NCBI GenBank assembly: GCA_051004815.1
Contig: JBPCJY010000101.1
Location: 1 to 33,122, forward strand
DNA: 33,122 nt
Source: JBBQXY01 sp051004815
Lineage (GTDB): Bacteria > Chloroflexota > Ktedonobacteria > Ktedonobacterales > Ktedonobacteraceae
Reading direction: 5' to 3'
How positions within the stretch are numbered: position 1 is the stretch's first letter; each line of letters opens with the position of its first letter. Both the position numbers and the translations under genes were made by a program. The notes below the pieces were generated by a model. It searched no databases. It was not told the origin of the DNA and saw only the letters and a list, made by a program, of their open reading frames with translations. This document shows positions 24,001 through 31,568 of the stretch, piece after piece.

Positions 24001-24514
24001 CCGCATCGTCATTGATCGATACACTTTTAGTCTGCCATGTCGGTTTCACGCGCTCTTGCTTTTGCTGCACCACATGCCAGGCTTCGTGCGGCAAGTGCTC
24101 TTCCTGCCCTGGAGCCACATGAATATCCGTGCCCTGTGTGTATGCCAGTGCCTGCACCTGAGCAGGTTGGGGGGAACTGTAATGAACCTGCACATCATCC
24201 ATAGATAGGCCAGAGAGGCGTTCAACACCTGCTTTGAGGGTATCTGGCAGACCGGTGGTGTTTTCCCTGTGTTGTGTAGGTGCCTCATCTCTTTCTTGCA
24301 CCGGTTCCCCCTCCTGAAGTTCCTGGCGTTGAATGGGGAGGCGCAGCCATGGCGGAGGTTGATTGCCCCATGCCTGAGTGTAAAGAGGAATGCGTGTGAG
24401 ATCCCCTGTCTGTTGGATGCAACGTTGCATCGGCCTGGTCAGCTTCTGCGCAAGGGTCGTCTGCACCTGGTCGGTTTCCGGTCGCCTGGAATGCCCTGCA
24501 TCGAACATCGGCAT
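21077..24514 (-). CDS. DUF4157 (eCIS-core) protein with internal repeats
   Basis: A 1145-residue protein. Residues about 89-184 form a DUF4157 domain: LSMDDVQVHYSS, ALAYTQGTDIHVAPG, the zinc-peptidase-like motif HEAWH (143-147) and LEREADVMG. This domain is strongly associated with extracellular contractile injection systems and their cargo. A Gln-rich IQRQ tract precedes it, and a second IQRK stands near 222. Residues 441-802 hold a helical repeat; units 469-540 and 651-722 align well, with a weaker copy at 752-802. The C-terminal about 190 residues are a separate domain (DHIREGHTW near 1046-1054) that may be an effector. No signal peptide and no injection-system genes are in the window. ATG 24514 has AAGGGATC just upstream. 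Confidence 0.85.
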   Translation of the reverse strand: MPMFDAGHSRRPETDQVQTTLAQKLTRPMQRCIQQTGDLTRIPLYTQAWGNQPPPWLRLPIQRQELQEGEPVQERDEAPTQHRENTTGLPDTLKAGVERLSGLSMDDVQVHYSSPQPAQVQALAYTQGTDIHVAPGQEEHLPHEAWHVVQQKQERVKPTWQTKSVSINDDAGLEREADVMGARAGQEGDRHERNVDKVADGHKGEVLPDVHTSSSSINTDSIQRKPVPKLMPNGKLKWYDDQDPTQTLYDSDFEASRHSLSFPSSEASEMVPIFDIRGLDISRLSQPTPEQVISHVERERLEFLKSYAEESPILGRLAKSVLAEVISVDEAERVMAALWGNHLLDYAARDPNVLSFSIRKGAEQVSGLLNEWNHNEELLSRLLHWVSFDKVLLLRPLIHFGPDLLERLANLDMETINQINLVCANRLFKIRFGIRIRNGLTLANFVALMQQPLLSDGLWALLSSPIEGREINAVINAMGAAHYVSLLNIPEIHLTTVHFIAAFGNPVIPTLAACTAVQLNNLVKYFPLAPQKLTVAAALLVGGTVVRVIDAVEALANNSNLYIQLLGHGLTIDDVYSIRMFGVPGLQTLMATLNAPQMRSVGLACDERLQRQIAGKLLSGFTALNLWVLSIIATFPGDAQKLVEEPSIPGNLIDAVINAITPAHYAALLNHAALSLTSVHAAANFGAAWVPTLTALSPADLTKLLFIFNSPAKRNHVANVLLIPAATMCAYLQAEIGASGYMGKLSMPANGAQIINIVNGIGQPRYAKLLAHLNPTQIEMCCANQIATVTDETVTLILGLLGRNFTAVDIQALRNPHFAVAQVQRGCDAIRVVVDSGANMGNVIIFLNNHAAIATTQSGLNLIRNLFQRQGATWTLVDQVINNLPAAFDTAQKHTLVSVHLADLSSNLLNRRLTVYGLPGQVPAVGVLGGVMMLPVPMFQQMQQDLVALNQSMNARHIPVPIQQEVRIAFQARNWRANQVTAFFGNAAVVPSLNLANPNQNAAHWLYLFAIHHRGGALPVGGVAPGLPYAHVYLIGHISITQASIDHIREGHTWENFSFTVGNINRTEFSTLFNPAVTNQELFNRLRNALQNPDAVRAGDDISVGAIQIFLWHGNEVRTMYFYAPTVGMRVPRGVLLAMLNNNLF

Positions 24515-24568
24515 GATCCCTTCTCCAGAGAGGCTCGTGCTTGATTCAGGATAAGTTTCTTGTTAAGA

Positions 24569-24577
24569 AGTATACCA
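24569..24577 (-). promoter_or_regulatory. Extended -10 of the DUF4157 gene
   Basis: The minus strand reads TGGTATACT, placing a transcription start near 24562 and a leader of about 48 bases. No -35 was recognised. Confidence 0.45.
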
Positions 24578-24718
24578 TGCCGCGCTTTATTTTTTCTCTC
24601 TTTTCACTATATTTTTCCTATGCTCTCTTTTTAACCCAATAGGCCAGCTGCTCTGATCATTCGTTAAGGTTATCCGTGGGTGTTTGCTGCTAACATGTGG
24701 GATACATAGGTACAGTGG

Positions 24719-24748
24719 TTGGTATAGTATGCATTCATGGGTTATAAT
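24719..24748 (+). promoter_or_regulatory. Candidate promoter of the BTAD regulator gene
   Basis: TTGGTA (24719-24724), an 18-base spacer and a perfect TATAAT (24743-24748), about 47 bases before the start codon. Confidence 0.45.
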
Positions 24749-24795
24749 ACTCTTGTCTTCTGTAAGATTTGAATTCAGATACTGAGCAATGAGCA

Positions 24796-27396
24796 ATGAG
24801 CGGTAAAGTCACCTATCGACAGCAACATACGCGTTGCGGCAAAGAGCGTTGTCGTAAATGTAAAGAAGGGGCTGGTCATGGGCCTTATTGGTATGCGTAT
24901 TGGAGTGAGGCGGGGCGCACGGTCAGTAAGTATGTAGGTATTCATCTCCCAGCAGATGTTGAGATAGATAGACAACTCACAAAGAAAATAGAGAATAGGG
25001 ATGTAGCCATGGCGGTCAATGGCGAGGTAGAAGCCGAGCAAGAGCTACCGCTGCAATTGCCAGGCCAGGTGTTGCGCATCTACGTGTTGGGGCAATTTCG
25101 TGTTGATCGCTTGCAGGGCAATGTTTGGAGTCCGGTGGACAATCGCACCTGGCATCGGCGTCGTGCGCGTGCATTGCTTGGCTGCCTCCTCAGTAGCGCG
25201 GGTCGCCGACAAGGAAGAGAACAGGCGATGGAAGCTCTGTGGCCCAACCTTGATATGGAGACCGCCGCTAACCGCTTGAATGGTGCTGTGCATGAGTTAC
25301 GCCAGATTCTTGACCCGGACCTGGTCAAACGGGCGGCGTCCCGCATGCTGCGCCTGGAACGAGATGTTTTAGTGCTCGCTGACCGCACTTCACTCTGGGT
25401 CGATGCCGATGCTTTTGAAAGTTTGCTCAACGAGGCCAATCATACGAGTTTAGCGGACAATGATGAAATGGCGGGACAGAGTGCGCATCTTGCGCAAACC
25501 GAAGAGGTTGAACGACTGCTGGAGAACGCGTCCGCTCTCTACGGGGGCGATTATTTGCTGGAAGAGCTCTACTCGGAATGGGCCGCGCCGCGGCGCGAGG
25601 TGCTGCGTCGTGGCTGGATAGGGCTTCTGCTCAAGCTGTCTGAACTGCGCGAGGGCCGCGGAGCGTATGCCAGTGCGATGGAACCGCTCAACCGCCTGCT
25701 GGCTTCCGATCCCACTGACGAGACGGCAGTGCAACGCTTGATGTTGCTGCTGACGCAGCTTGATAGGCGTGGGGAAGCGTTGAATACCTATCGTCGTCTC
25801 GCTACCAGACTAGAGCGCAGTTTTGAAGGTGAACCACTGCCAGAGACGCGTGAACTTTATGAAAAATTGCGCCAGGGACAAATCAGCAAAATTGTACACG
25901 CACAGAATATACCTGCGCAGAGCGGGAAAACAAGCAATAACGAAATAGAGAAAAAGGGTGCGCAGAGCATTGCGCCCTATCCAGGTACCAATCAGTTAGG
26001 TCGTTATAATCAAAGTCCGTTGATTGGCCGATCGCGAGAACTGGAGACGATGCGCGAAGTGTTGCTCTCAGTCGAGGGTACAGATCAAGAGCCACGAGCA
26101 AGTAGTGATGGGAACGGTGTCGCGAGCAACAGTTTACGAGCACCGTATGCTAAACAGACGCGGGTTTTGCTGCTCATGGGAGAGGCGGGTATTGGGAAGA
26201 CGCGCCTGGCTGAGGAATTAAGCCATGAAGCTTATACGCGTGGATGGGCGGTCGCGTGGACTCGTGCGTATGAACAAGAGGGAGCTGTACCTTATCGCCC
26301 CTGGATCGAGTTGCTGCGCACACTGCTGCAAAACATACCCGCCACGGATCTCGTCTCCAGTGTTGGAAGTAGAGTCAGTGATGATGATACAGCCACTGCT
26401 GTTCATTATGCCCCCACCGTGTTGGAACGACTCAGTACATTATTGCCGGAGTTGCGTAATCTGTTACCGGATCAGGGGAAAACCTATCCTCTTCTGCCGC
26501 CAGAGCAAGAACGTCTGCATTTGTGGGAAGCAACGTTGGGTCTACTCAGCCTTTTAAGCAAAACGATGCCGCTCCTGCTGGTATTAGATGATCTGCACTG
26601 GACAGATGGCAGTAGTCGTGAACTGCTGGCCTACCTCACGCGTCACATTCAAGAGCAACGTATCCTTTTGCTTGCTACCTGTCGCGATGTAGAGCTTTCG
26701 CCCAATCACGGGTTGCGCACATTGATCGCGGACTTACGACGTGAGCAAGCTATCGTCACGGTAGCGGTACAACCACTAACCCAAGCACAAATTGGTTCGT
26801 TAGTGGCCCATCTGCCACAGAATATTGTGCAGAGCATTCAGACGCAAGCGGCGGGCAATCCTTTCTTCGCGGAAGAACTGGCTCGCGTGAGTCCTGAGCA
26901 GCCGCAGATGGGGTCAGCTGGGCATGAGCATCCTATGGAACGTCATGAGCGGGGAGGGCGGAAAAAGCTTGCCGCAAGTAATGGGCTACCAGAGGGCATT
27001 GCTGCCGTCCTCGAACGTCGGCTGGGCCGACTCAGCAACGAGTGTCAGGTGCTTTTAGGGAAGGCTGCCGTGCTGGGTGGCTCGTTCGAGTTTGGTCAGC
27101 TCCTCTTTATGGCGAATGAGCAGCATGAAGACGCATTGCTGGATTTGCTGGAAGAGGCTTTACGAGCCGGGCTTTTAACAGAAGAAGGCACGGGAGCGCG
27201 TATCACCTATCACTTCTGGCATCCTCTGATTGTGAGCCATCTGTATGAACGCCTGTCAGCGGCACGGTGCGCTCAATTGCATCGCCGCGCTGCCAATGCA
27301 CTGCTGAAGATTCATGCAGGCCATGAAGGAGAAGTTGCAGCGGCCATCACTTATCATTTGAGGATGGGCCACCGCATCCCCCTCTCTTTCAAGTAG
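24796..27396 (+). CDS. DUF6788-BTAD-AAA ATPase transcriptional regulator
   Basis: An 866-residue regulator. It starts with a short Cys/His-rich module (Cys14, Cys19, Cys22 in RCGKERCRKCKEGAGHGPYW) of DUF6788 type. Residues about 92-360 are an OmpR-like winged helix plus bacterial transcriptional activator domain (RIYVLGQFRVDR, AMEALWP, AANRLNGAVHELRQ). An AAA/STAND ATPase begins near 407 (Walker A GEAGIGKT about 462-469, Walker B LLLVLDDLHWTDGSS). The protein stops shortly after the winged-helix-like segment (AITYHLRMGHRIPLSFK). Relatives usually continue into a TPR array, so it appears short by a few hundred residues. ATG 24796 was chosen over an upstream out-of-frame ATG. The controlled genes are unknown. 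Confidence 0.87.
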   Translation: MSGKVTYRQQHTRCGKERCRKCKEGAGHGPYWYAYWSEAGRTVSKYVGIHLPADVEIDRQLTKKIENRDVAMAVNGEVEAEQELPLQLPGQVLRIYVLGQFRVDRLQGNVWSPVDNRTWHRRRARALLGCLLSSAGRRQGREQAMEALWPNLDMETAANRLNGAVHELRQILDPDLVKRAASRMLRLERDVLVLADRTSLWVDADAFESLLNEANHTSLADNDEMAGQSAHLAQTEEVERLLENASALYGGDYLLEELYSEWAAPRREVLRRGWIGLLLKLSELREGRGAYASAMEPLNRLLASDPTDETAVQRLMLLLTQLDRRGEALNTYRRLATRLERSFEGEPLPETRELYEKLRQGQISKIVHAQNIPAQSGKTSNNEIEKKGAQSIAPYPGTNQLGRYNQSPLIGRSRELETMREVLLSVEGTDQEPRASSDGNGVASNSLRAPYAKQTRVLLLMGEAGIGKTRLAEELSHEAYTRGWAVAWTRAYEQEGAVPYRPWIELLRTLLQNIPATDLVSSVGSRVSDDDTATAVHYAPTVLERLSTLLPELRNLLPDQGKTYPLLPPEQERLHLWEATLGLLSLLSKTMPLLLVLDDLHWTDGSSRELLAYLTRHIQEQRILLLATCRDVELSPNHGLRTLIADLRREQAIVTVAVQPLTQAQIGSLVAHLPQNIVQSIQTQAAGNPFFAEELARVSPEQPQMGSAGHEHPMERHERGGRKKLAASNGLPEGIAAVLERRLGRLSNECQVLLGKAAVLGGSFEFGQLLFMANEQHEDALLDLLEEALRAGLLTEEGTGARITYHFWHPLIVSHLYERLSAARCAQLHRRAANALLKIHAGHEGEVAAAITYHLRMGHRIPLSFK

Positions 27397-27420
27397 GAAT
27401 AAGGCGGCCCCAACAGGGAC

Positions 27421-27449
27421 TTCACAAGGACGAGAACATTTGTTATACT
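27421..27449 (+). promoter_or_regulatory. Promoter of the O-methyltransferase gene
   Basis: TTCACA (27421-27426), a 17-base spacer and TATACT (27444-27449) give a start near 27456 and a leader of about 135 bases. It lies just past the end of the BTAD gene. Confidence 0.55.
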
Positions 27450-27577
27450 GATGCGCGAAGCAGGTAAAATCTTTGCTGATTGCCACGCGGCAATCGATCT
27501 GGAATGGGTCGAAGCTGTACTTGGTAGTTCCCAGCGCAGAACTATGGTGCAGTAACGATGTTAGCAGTAACTACGGT

Positions 27578-27584
27578 AAAGGAG
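27578..27584 (+). promoter_or_regulatory. Ribosome binding site deciding a TTG start
   Basis: AAAGGAG lies six bases before TTG 27591. It favours that start over ATG 27558, which has no ribosome site. Confidence 0.6.
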
Positions 27585-27590
27585 TTCATT

Positions 27591-28259
27591 TTGAGCGATC
27601 ATGCTATCTTACAACAGCAAGCGATACAACGTGCGATTATACAGCAGTTTGCATCTGAGGACGAGGGATTACGCGCTGCCCTAAGCGCGGCGAAAGAGGC
27701 GGGATTACCGGAAATCCAGATTTCACCGATACAGGGTAAATTCTTACAATTGTTGGCGGCAATGTGTAACGCACACAAGATACTGGAAATTGGCGCGTTA
27801 GCAGGCTATAGTGGCATTTGGCTGGCTCGTGCGCTGCCAGCGGATGGTCGTCTCATTAGCCTCGAAGTGAATCCTGAACATGCAAAGGTGGTACACAATT
27901 CTTTCGCACGGGCGGGTGTTGGGGATCGTGCCGAAGTTCGCGTGGGAAAGGCTCTTGAAGTGCTCCCGCAGATGCAAGGCGAGGCTCCTTTTGACCTGGT
28001 TTTCATCGACGCTGATAAAGCACCCTATCCGCAATACCTGGATTGGGCATTACGATTGACGCGCCCTGGCAGTATTATCGTCGCGGATAACTGTATTCGC
28101 GGCGGGCGAGCTTTTCAGCCAACGGCGGATGAAGGCACAGCGGGAGTCGCGGAGTACAATCGACGCATAGCAAATGACCCGCGTCTGGTCTCGTTGGCCC
28201 TGGCGATGGATGACGACTATACTGATGGTTTTGCCATCTCTGTAGTGAGGTATGCGTAA
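27591..28259 (+). CDS. O-methyltransferase (CCoAOMT-like family)
   Basis: A 222-residue SAM-dependent O-methyltransferase of the caffeoyl-CoA/catechol type. ISPIQGKFLQLL precedes motif I ILEIGALAGYSGIWLARALP. ISLEVNPEHAKV binds the SAM ribose, and FDLVFIDADKAPYP contains the metal-ligand aspartates. VADNCIRGG follows. The acceptor is probably a catechol-like or other hydroxylated compound. The TTG start at 27591 is chosen from the ribosome site AAAGGAG six bases upstream. The gene stops exactly where the next, convergent gene ends. Confidence 0.88.
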   Translation: MSDHAILQQQAIQRAIIQQFASEDEGLRAALSAAKEAGLPEIQISPIQGKFLQLLAAMCNAHKILEIGALAGYSGIWLARALPADGRLISLEVNPEHAKVVHNSFARAGVGDRAEVRVGKALEVLPQMQGEAPFDLVFIDADKAPYPQYLDWALRLTRPGSIIVADNCIRGGRAFQPTADEGTAGVAEYNRRIANDPRLVSLALAMDDDYTDGFAISVVRYA

Positions 28260-28865
28260 CTACTCTGTGCGCTCTGGTGGAAGCTCTTTTTTGATTTGTT
28301 CTTCGAGTGCTTCCATCTGCTTCATTGCCTTCATTAAGTGTTGCCGATACGAGTCTACCGCGAATTGTAAAGATTGTACCGAGATTGAGAAGTTGTATTG
28401 GGCGTTCTCTATGTTGCTATTCATTCTGCTCTCCGCGATGAAGATAGCCTCCATGCATTGCTTTTTAAGCTCCTCTGAGTGGTTCTTGTATTCTCTGTAG
28501 GTTGCTTGAGTAAAAGAGTCAGCCCATTGCTGCCATTGACGTGTCTCTTCCAATCTAATTTGCAGCATGTCGTTTTTAAATACTTGTAGATTTCTTTTCA
28601 TATCGGCAATATCTTTGTTATATTGCTCTCTGAGCTTCTGTCTCGTTCTCATGCTATACCATACAAAGAAAACTGTTATCACAAGCATGAAGCCGACCAG
28701 AATAAAAATCAGCATATTGAAGCCTATGACATGGGTTGTGCCAAGGGTAATGGAGGCGATTATTATACCTATGATGGTAATGAGGACAAGGATAATAGAC
28801 AAGCCAACATCTTTCATGATAGTAGGCTTGTTTGGCGGCTCTACTTGCGGAACCATCTCGTGCAT
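28260..28865 (-). CDS. Membrane protein with long coiled-coil tail
   Basis: A 201-residue protein of unknown function. Two hydrophobic segments (about 19-39 and 45-67) are followed by a basic, charged helical region rich in Lys, Arg, Glu and Gln. It continues to the C-terminus as a coiled coil (RQKLREQYNKDIADMKRN and MKAMKQMEALEEQIKK). ATG 28865 follows GGAGG by eight bases; the longer reading from 28943 lacks a ribosome site. The stop codon directly abuts that of the O-methyltransferase on the other strand, leaving no room for a terminator between them. Confidence 0.7.
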   Translation of the reverse strand: MHEMVPQVEPPNKPTIMKDVGLSIILVLITIIGIIIASITLGTTHVIGFNMLIFILVGFMLVITVFFVWYSMRTRQKLREQYNKDIADMKRNLQVFKNDMLQIRLEETRQWQQWADSFTQATYREYKNHSEELKKQCMEAIFIAESRMNSNIENAQYNFSISVQSLQFAVDSYRQHLMKAMKQMEALEEQIKKELPPERTE

Positions 28866-28971
28866 GTATTTCGCCTCCACTAAAAGAAGCTCGTAGACGA
28901 AACGAAGCCGGTATTTGATATTTTGTGGAGCACAGCACTGCAACGTGATAAGCCCCAGATAAAACTTATCT

Positions 28972-28980
28972 AGTATAGCA
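28972..28980 (-). promoter_or_regulatory. Extended -10 of the membrane/coiled-coil gene
   Basis: The minus strand reads TGCTATACT, identical to the elements before the esterase and glutamine-synthetase-family genes. It lies about 110 bases upstream of ATG 28865. No -35 was seen. Confidence 0.4.
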
Positions 28981-28997
28981 CAGAAAGATGTTGGAGG

Positions 28998-30320
28998 TTA
29001 GAGGACCAGCGTCTCGCGGCGGGAACTCTCAAAAGCACGTCCAGGATCAAAGGTGCTGAGGTCGATAGTCGCATGATCGAATGGAGCGGGCAAGCGGACA
29101 TGACCGTGATCAACGGTGCCAGAGAGCACAGCTTCGACCAGCAATGCGGTAATTGGAGCATGCATCAAGCCGTGTCCTGAGAAGCCGACGGCGTGGACGA
29201 GGTTCTGCTGATGCGTGTCGCGACCGATGAGCGGGTTGGCGTCAGGTGTGGTGCCATAGAAGCCACAAGTGGTAGCTATTAAGCCGCCTGAGTTAGCAAG
29301 CTGTGGAGAGAAAGCATCTACTTGTTCGAGAATGGCGTAGCCGTAGTTGTCAATGCCGTTATCGTGGCGAAATGGGGGATCGATACGGTCCTGATCGGCA
29401 TCGCTGAAATGTGTCTCTGGCTCTGTTTCGTGTCCCCAGGCGAGCAGCAAGAGATCATGTTCTGGTCGCGAGTGCGCTCCGCGATGGCTTCCTACCCCGT
29501 AGACGATCATAGGGAGTTGTTGCCATGCTGTTGCATCCATGATGGGCTGCGAAGGCTTCAGGAAATAGAGGTAGCGTTTGAGTGGAGAGACGGGTAGGGC
29601 GATACCACCGATACGTGGACTGAGGCGAGCGGCCCAGGTGTTGGTAGCGTTGATGAACCAATCAGCCTCAACCGTTCCCTTGTTTGTCACCAATGCACTT
29701 ATGCGATTAGCACCAAGTATGGCACCTATTACCTCGGTTTGCGGCTGCACTTGAACGCCCAGTTCTTTGGCCCGGCGGAACCCTTCGCTATAGATCATAT
29801 GAGGTATGAGGAAGCCATCGGTTGGACACCACGTTGCTCCTATCAAACGATCAGAGCTGAGAAAGGGCCAGCGTTCCTGGACATGCTGAGGAGTCAGCAT
29901 TTCAACAGGGAGGCCAAGGCGTTGCTGCATGCTGGCGGCAGTTTGTGCATGCTGCCAGACCTGATCTAGTTCGTGTTGTCTGCGCGGTTGCCAAACTGGA
30001 ATCGCCGTGGGGGCTTCGTAGAGGAACAGGTAGCCGTTCTGGCGCATAACGGGCTGCTGACGGACATCTGGAGGGCTGTGCAAGAGATCATGGAAGTGGC
30101 TGTACCACCACTGACTGTATTGCATACCAACCACTGTCTCTTCGGTGCTGAACTGTGCGCGAATACCTGCCGCGGAACGACTGGAAGAGCCATTACCCAA
30201 TTGGGCTTTCTCCAGGACAGTCACGCGGAAGCCACGCTCGGCTAGTCGAACGGCGATCAGTGCGCTGGTGGCACCACCACCAATGATAACGACGTGTTCA
30301 GCGGAAGAGGAAGGTACCAT
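28998..30320 (-). CDS. FAD-dependent oxidoreductase (DAO family)
   Basis: A 440-residue flavoenzyme resembling glycine oxidase, sarcosine oxidase and D-amino-acid oxidase. The N-terminal dinucleotide fold is VVIIGGGATSALIAVRLAERG (GGGATS 14-19), followed by VTVLEKAQLGNGSSSRSAAGIR, where FAD sits. A C-terminal VHAVGFSGHGLMHAP segment closes the site. It probably oxidises an amine or amino acid, passing electrons to oxygen or a quinone; the substrate is not known. ATG 30320 follows AAGGAGG by eight bases. It is transcribed away from the PHP gene. Confidence 0.87.
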   Translation of the reverse strand: MVPSSSAEHVVIIGGGATSALIAVRLAERGFRVTVLEKAQLGNGSSSRSAAGIRAQFSTEETVVGMQYSQWWYSHFHDLLHSPPDVRQQPVMRQNGYLFLYEAPTAIPVWQPRRQHELDQVWQHAQTAASMQQRLGLPVEMLTPQHVQERWPFLSSDRLIGATWCPTDGFLIPHMIYSEGFRRAKELGVQVQPQTEVIGAILGANRISALVTNKGTVEADWFINATNTWAARLSPRIGGIALPVSPLKRYLYFLKPSQPIMDATAWQQLPMIVYGVGSHRGAHSRPEHDLLLLAWGHETEPETHFSDADQDRIDPPFRHDNGIDNYGYAILEQVDAFSPQLANSGGLIATTCGFYGTTPDANPLIGRDTHQQNLVHAVGFSGHGLMHAPITALLVEAVLSGTVDHGHVRLPAPFDHATIDLSTFDPGRAFESSRRETLVL

Positions 30321-30497
30321 ATCATTGTCCTCCTTGGGTCGCCCTGGTCGTCATCATCGCATCAGCAACAAACATTCACAGACCCTGAGCGTTGTCTAAA
30401 CCTACTCGACAATTCATATGAGTAGATATATATTATATCCTATTCGTTAGAGGCAATTTATTGGAAACAAGCAGACTGCTATAAATCAGGAGTTTAC

Positions 30498-31283
30498 ATG
30501 ACTATTGTGAGCGATTTTCATAACCATGTTGTGCGTAGTTCCGCGTTGCAGATGGCGCAAGCGGCAGAAGCAAAGGGTTTGCAAGTGCTTGGCCTATCCG
30601 AGCATGTTTTCCAGATGGAAGAGGCACGGCCTCCGCTCGCACACATGCCACCTGAAGGACCGATGCACACCTTCGCGGACTATATTGAACAAGTGCGGAA
30701 GGCGGCGTACGATACAGGCTTGGATGTGCGCCTGGGCCTGGAGGTCGATTTCATTCCGGGCAAAAACGAGCAAATACAGGCGTCCTTGCAAGCGTATCCC
30801 TGGGATTTTCTGATTGGCTCTATTCATCAGGTTGACGACATTCGGTTTGAAGCTGGCGTTTATAGGAATCGTGAAGAGGGTGAGGCTTGCTGGCGGCGCT
30901 ACTTCGCGCTTTTGCGTGAAACAGTGACCAGTGGCTACTTTAGCGTTGTCAGTCATCCGGTACGTATGCGCAGAAAGAACCCGTATCTTCCCCCAAATTA
31001 TCGCGAGGAGTTGGAGCGGCTGGCGGCAGAGGCTACACGTTGCAACGTCGCTTTAGAGCTAAACGGCTACGATGTGCTGCGTTATCCAGAGCTGGTGACT
31101 CAGCTTGCACTGGCCTGTGCGCGGGAACAGACGCCGATCAGTGTGGGGTCTGATGCCCATATACCAAAGGAGGTGGCCCAGGCGCATAAGCAGACGGAAG
31201 AAATAATGCGCAACGCAGGGATCACCGAGGTTAGAATCTGGCGGCAGCGGGTAGCGGAAACGTATACAGGGTCTCACGCCTAA
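30498..31283 (+). CDS. PHP-domain phosphatase (histidinol-phosphatase-like)
   Basis: A 261-residue PHP-fold phosphoesterase. Metal-binding motifs are His8/His10 (DFHNH), SEHVF, SHPVRM and GSDAHIP near the C-terminus, with GLEVDFIPG in between. The size and motif order match the HisJ/HisK histidinol-phosphatase group, the last-but-one step of histidine synthesis, but PHP enzymes are versatile and no histidine genes are nearby. ATG 30498 follows AGGAG by five bases. Confidence 0.82.
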   Translation: MTIVSDFHNHVVRSSALQMAQAAEAKGLQVLGLSEHVFQMEEARPPLAHMPPEGPMHTFADYIEQVRKAAYDTGLDVRLGLEVDFIPGKNEQIQASLQAYPWDFLIGSIHQVDDIRFEAGVYRNREEGEACWRRYFALLRETVTSGYFSVVSHPVRMRRKNPYLPPNYREELERLAAEATRCNVALELNGYDVLRYPELVTQLALACAREQTPISVGSDAHIPKEVAQAHKQTEEIMRNAGITEVRIWRQRVAETYTGSHA

Positions 31284-31395
31284 TGAGTGTACGCGGGTAA
31301 AGTAGGAACGGCTCTCCCACTGCCAATTTGGGCTGGTTTGAGGCTCGTGATAAGTAAATGAGACAAAGGGTTCGCTCACACGAGGGACTATGCGC

Positions 31396-31424
31396 TTGAC
31401 TCACCATGTGCTGTTAAGTATACT
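31396..31424 (+). promoter_or_regulatory. Strong promoter of the acyl-CoA dehydrogenase gene
   Basis: TTGACT (31396-31401), a 17-base spacer and TATACT (31419-31424): the clearest housekeeping promoter in the window. It predicts a start near 31431 and a leader of about 138 bases. Confidence 0.7.
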
Positions 31425-31568
31425 TGGAGTAGTCTCCCTATCTATTTTTCTGTCGGTTCCATAGCACTCTCCTCGCTCATATGGGTTGTTAAGTTACTGG
31501 AAGTATATTTGTAGTAGTTCTTTGTCACCATATAGTTGCTGAAAACGCTAAGAGAAAGGGAATCAACC

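Noticed and set aside
27451..27555. 34-codon frame in the leader of the O-methyltransferase gene
   Set aside because: The predicted transcription start lies about five bases after its ATG, it has no ribosome site, and no family is recognisable. It remains only a curiosity because it is in frame with the BTAD gene.
30402..30425. Inverted repeat CTACTC / GAGTAG between the FAD oxidoreductase and PHP genes
   Set aside because: Six-base arms with a 12-base gap are close to what chance would give, and no promoter context supports it.
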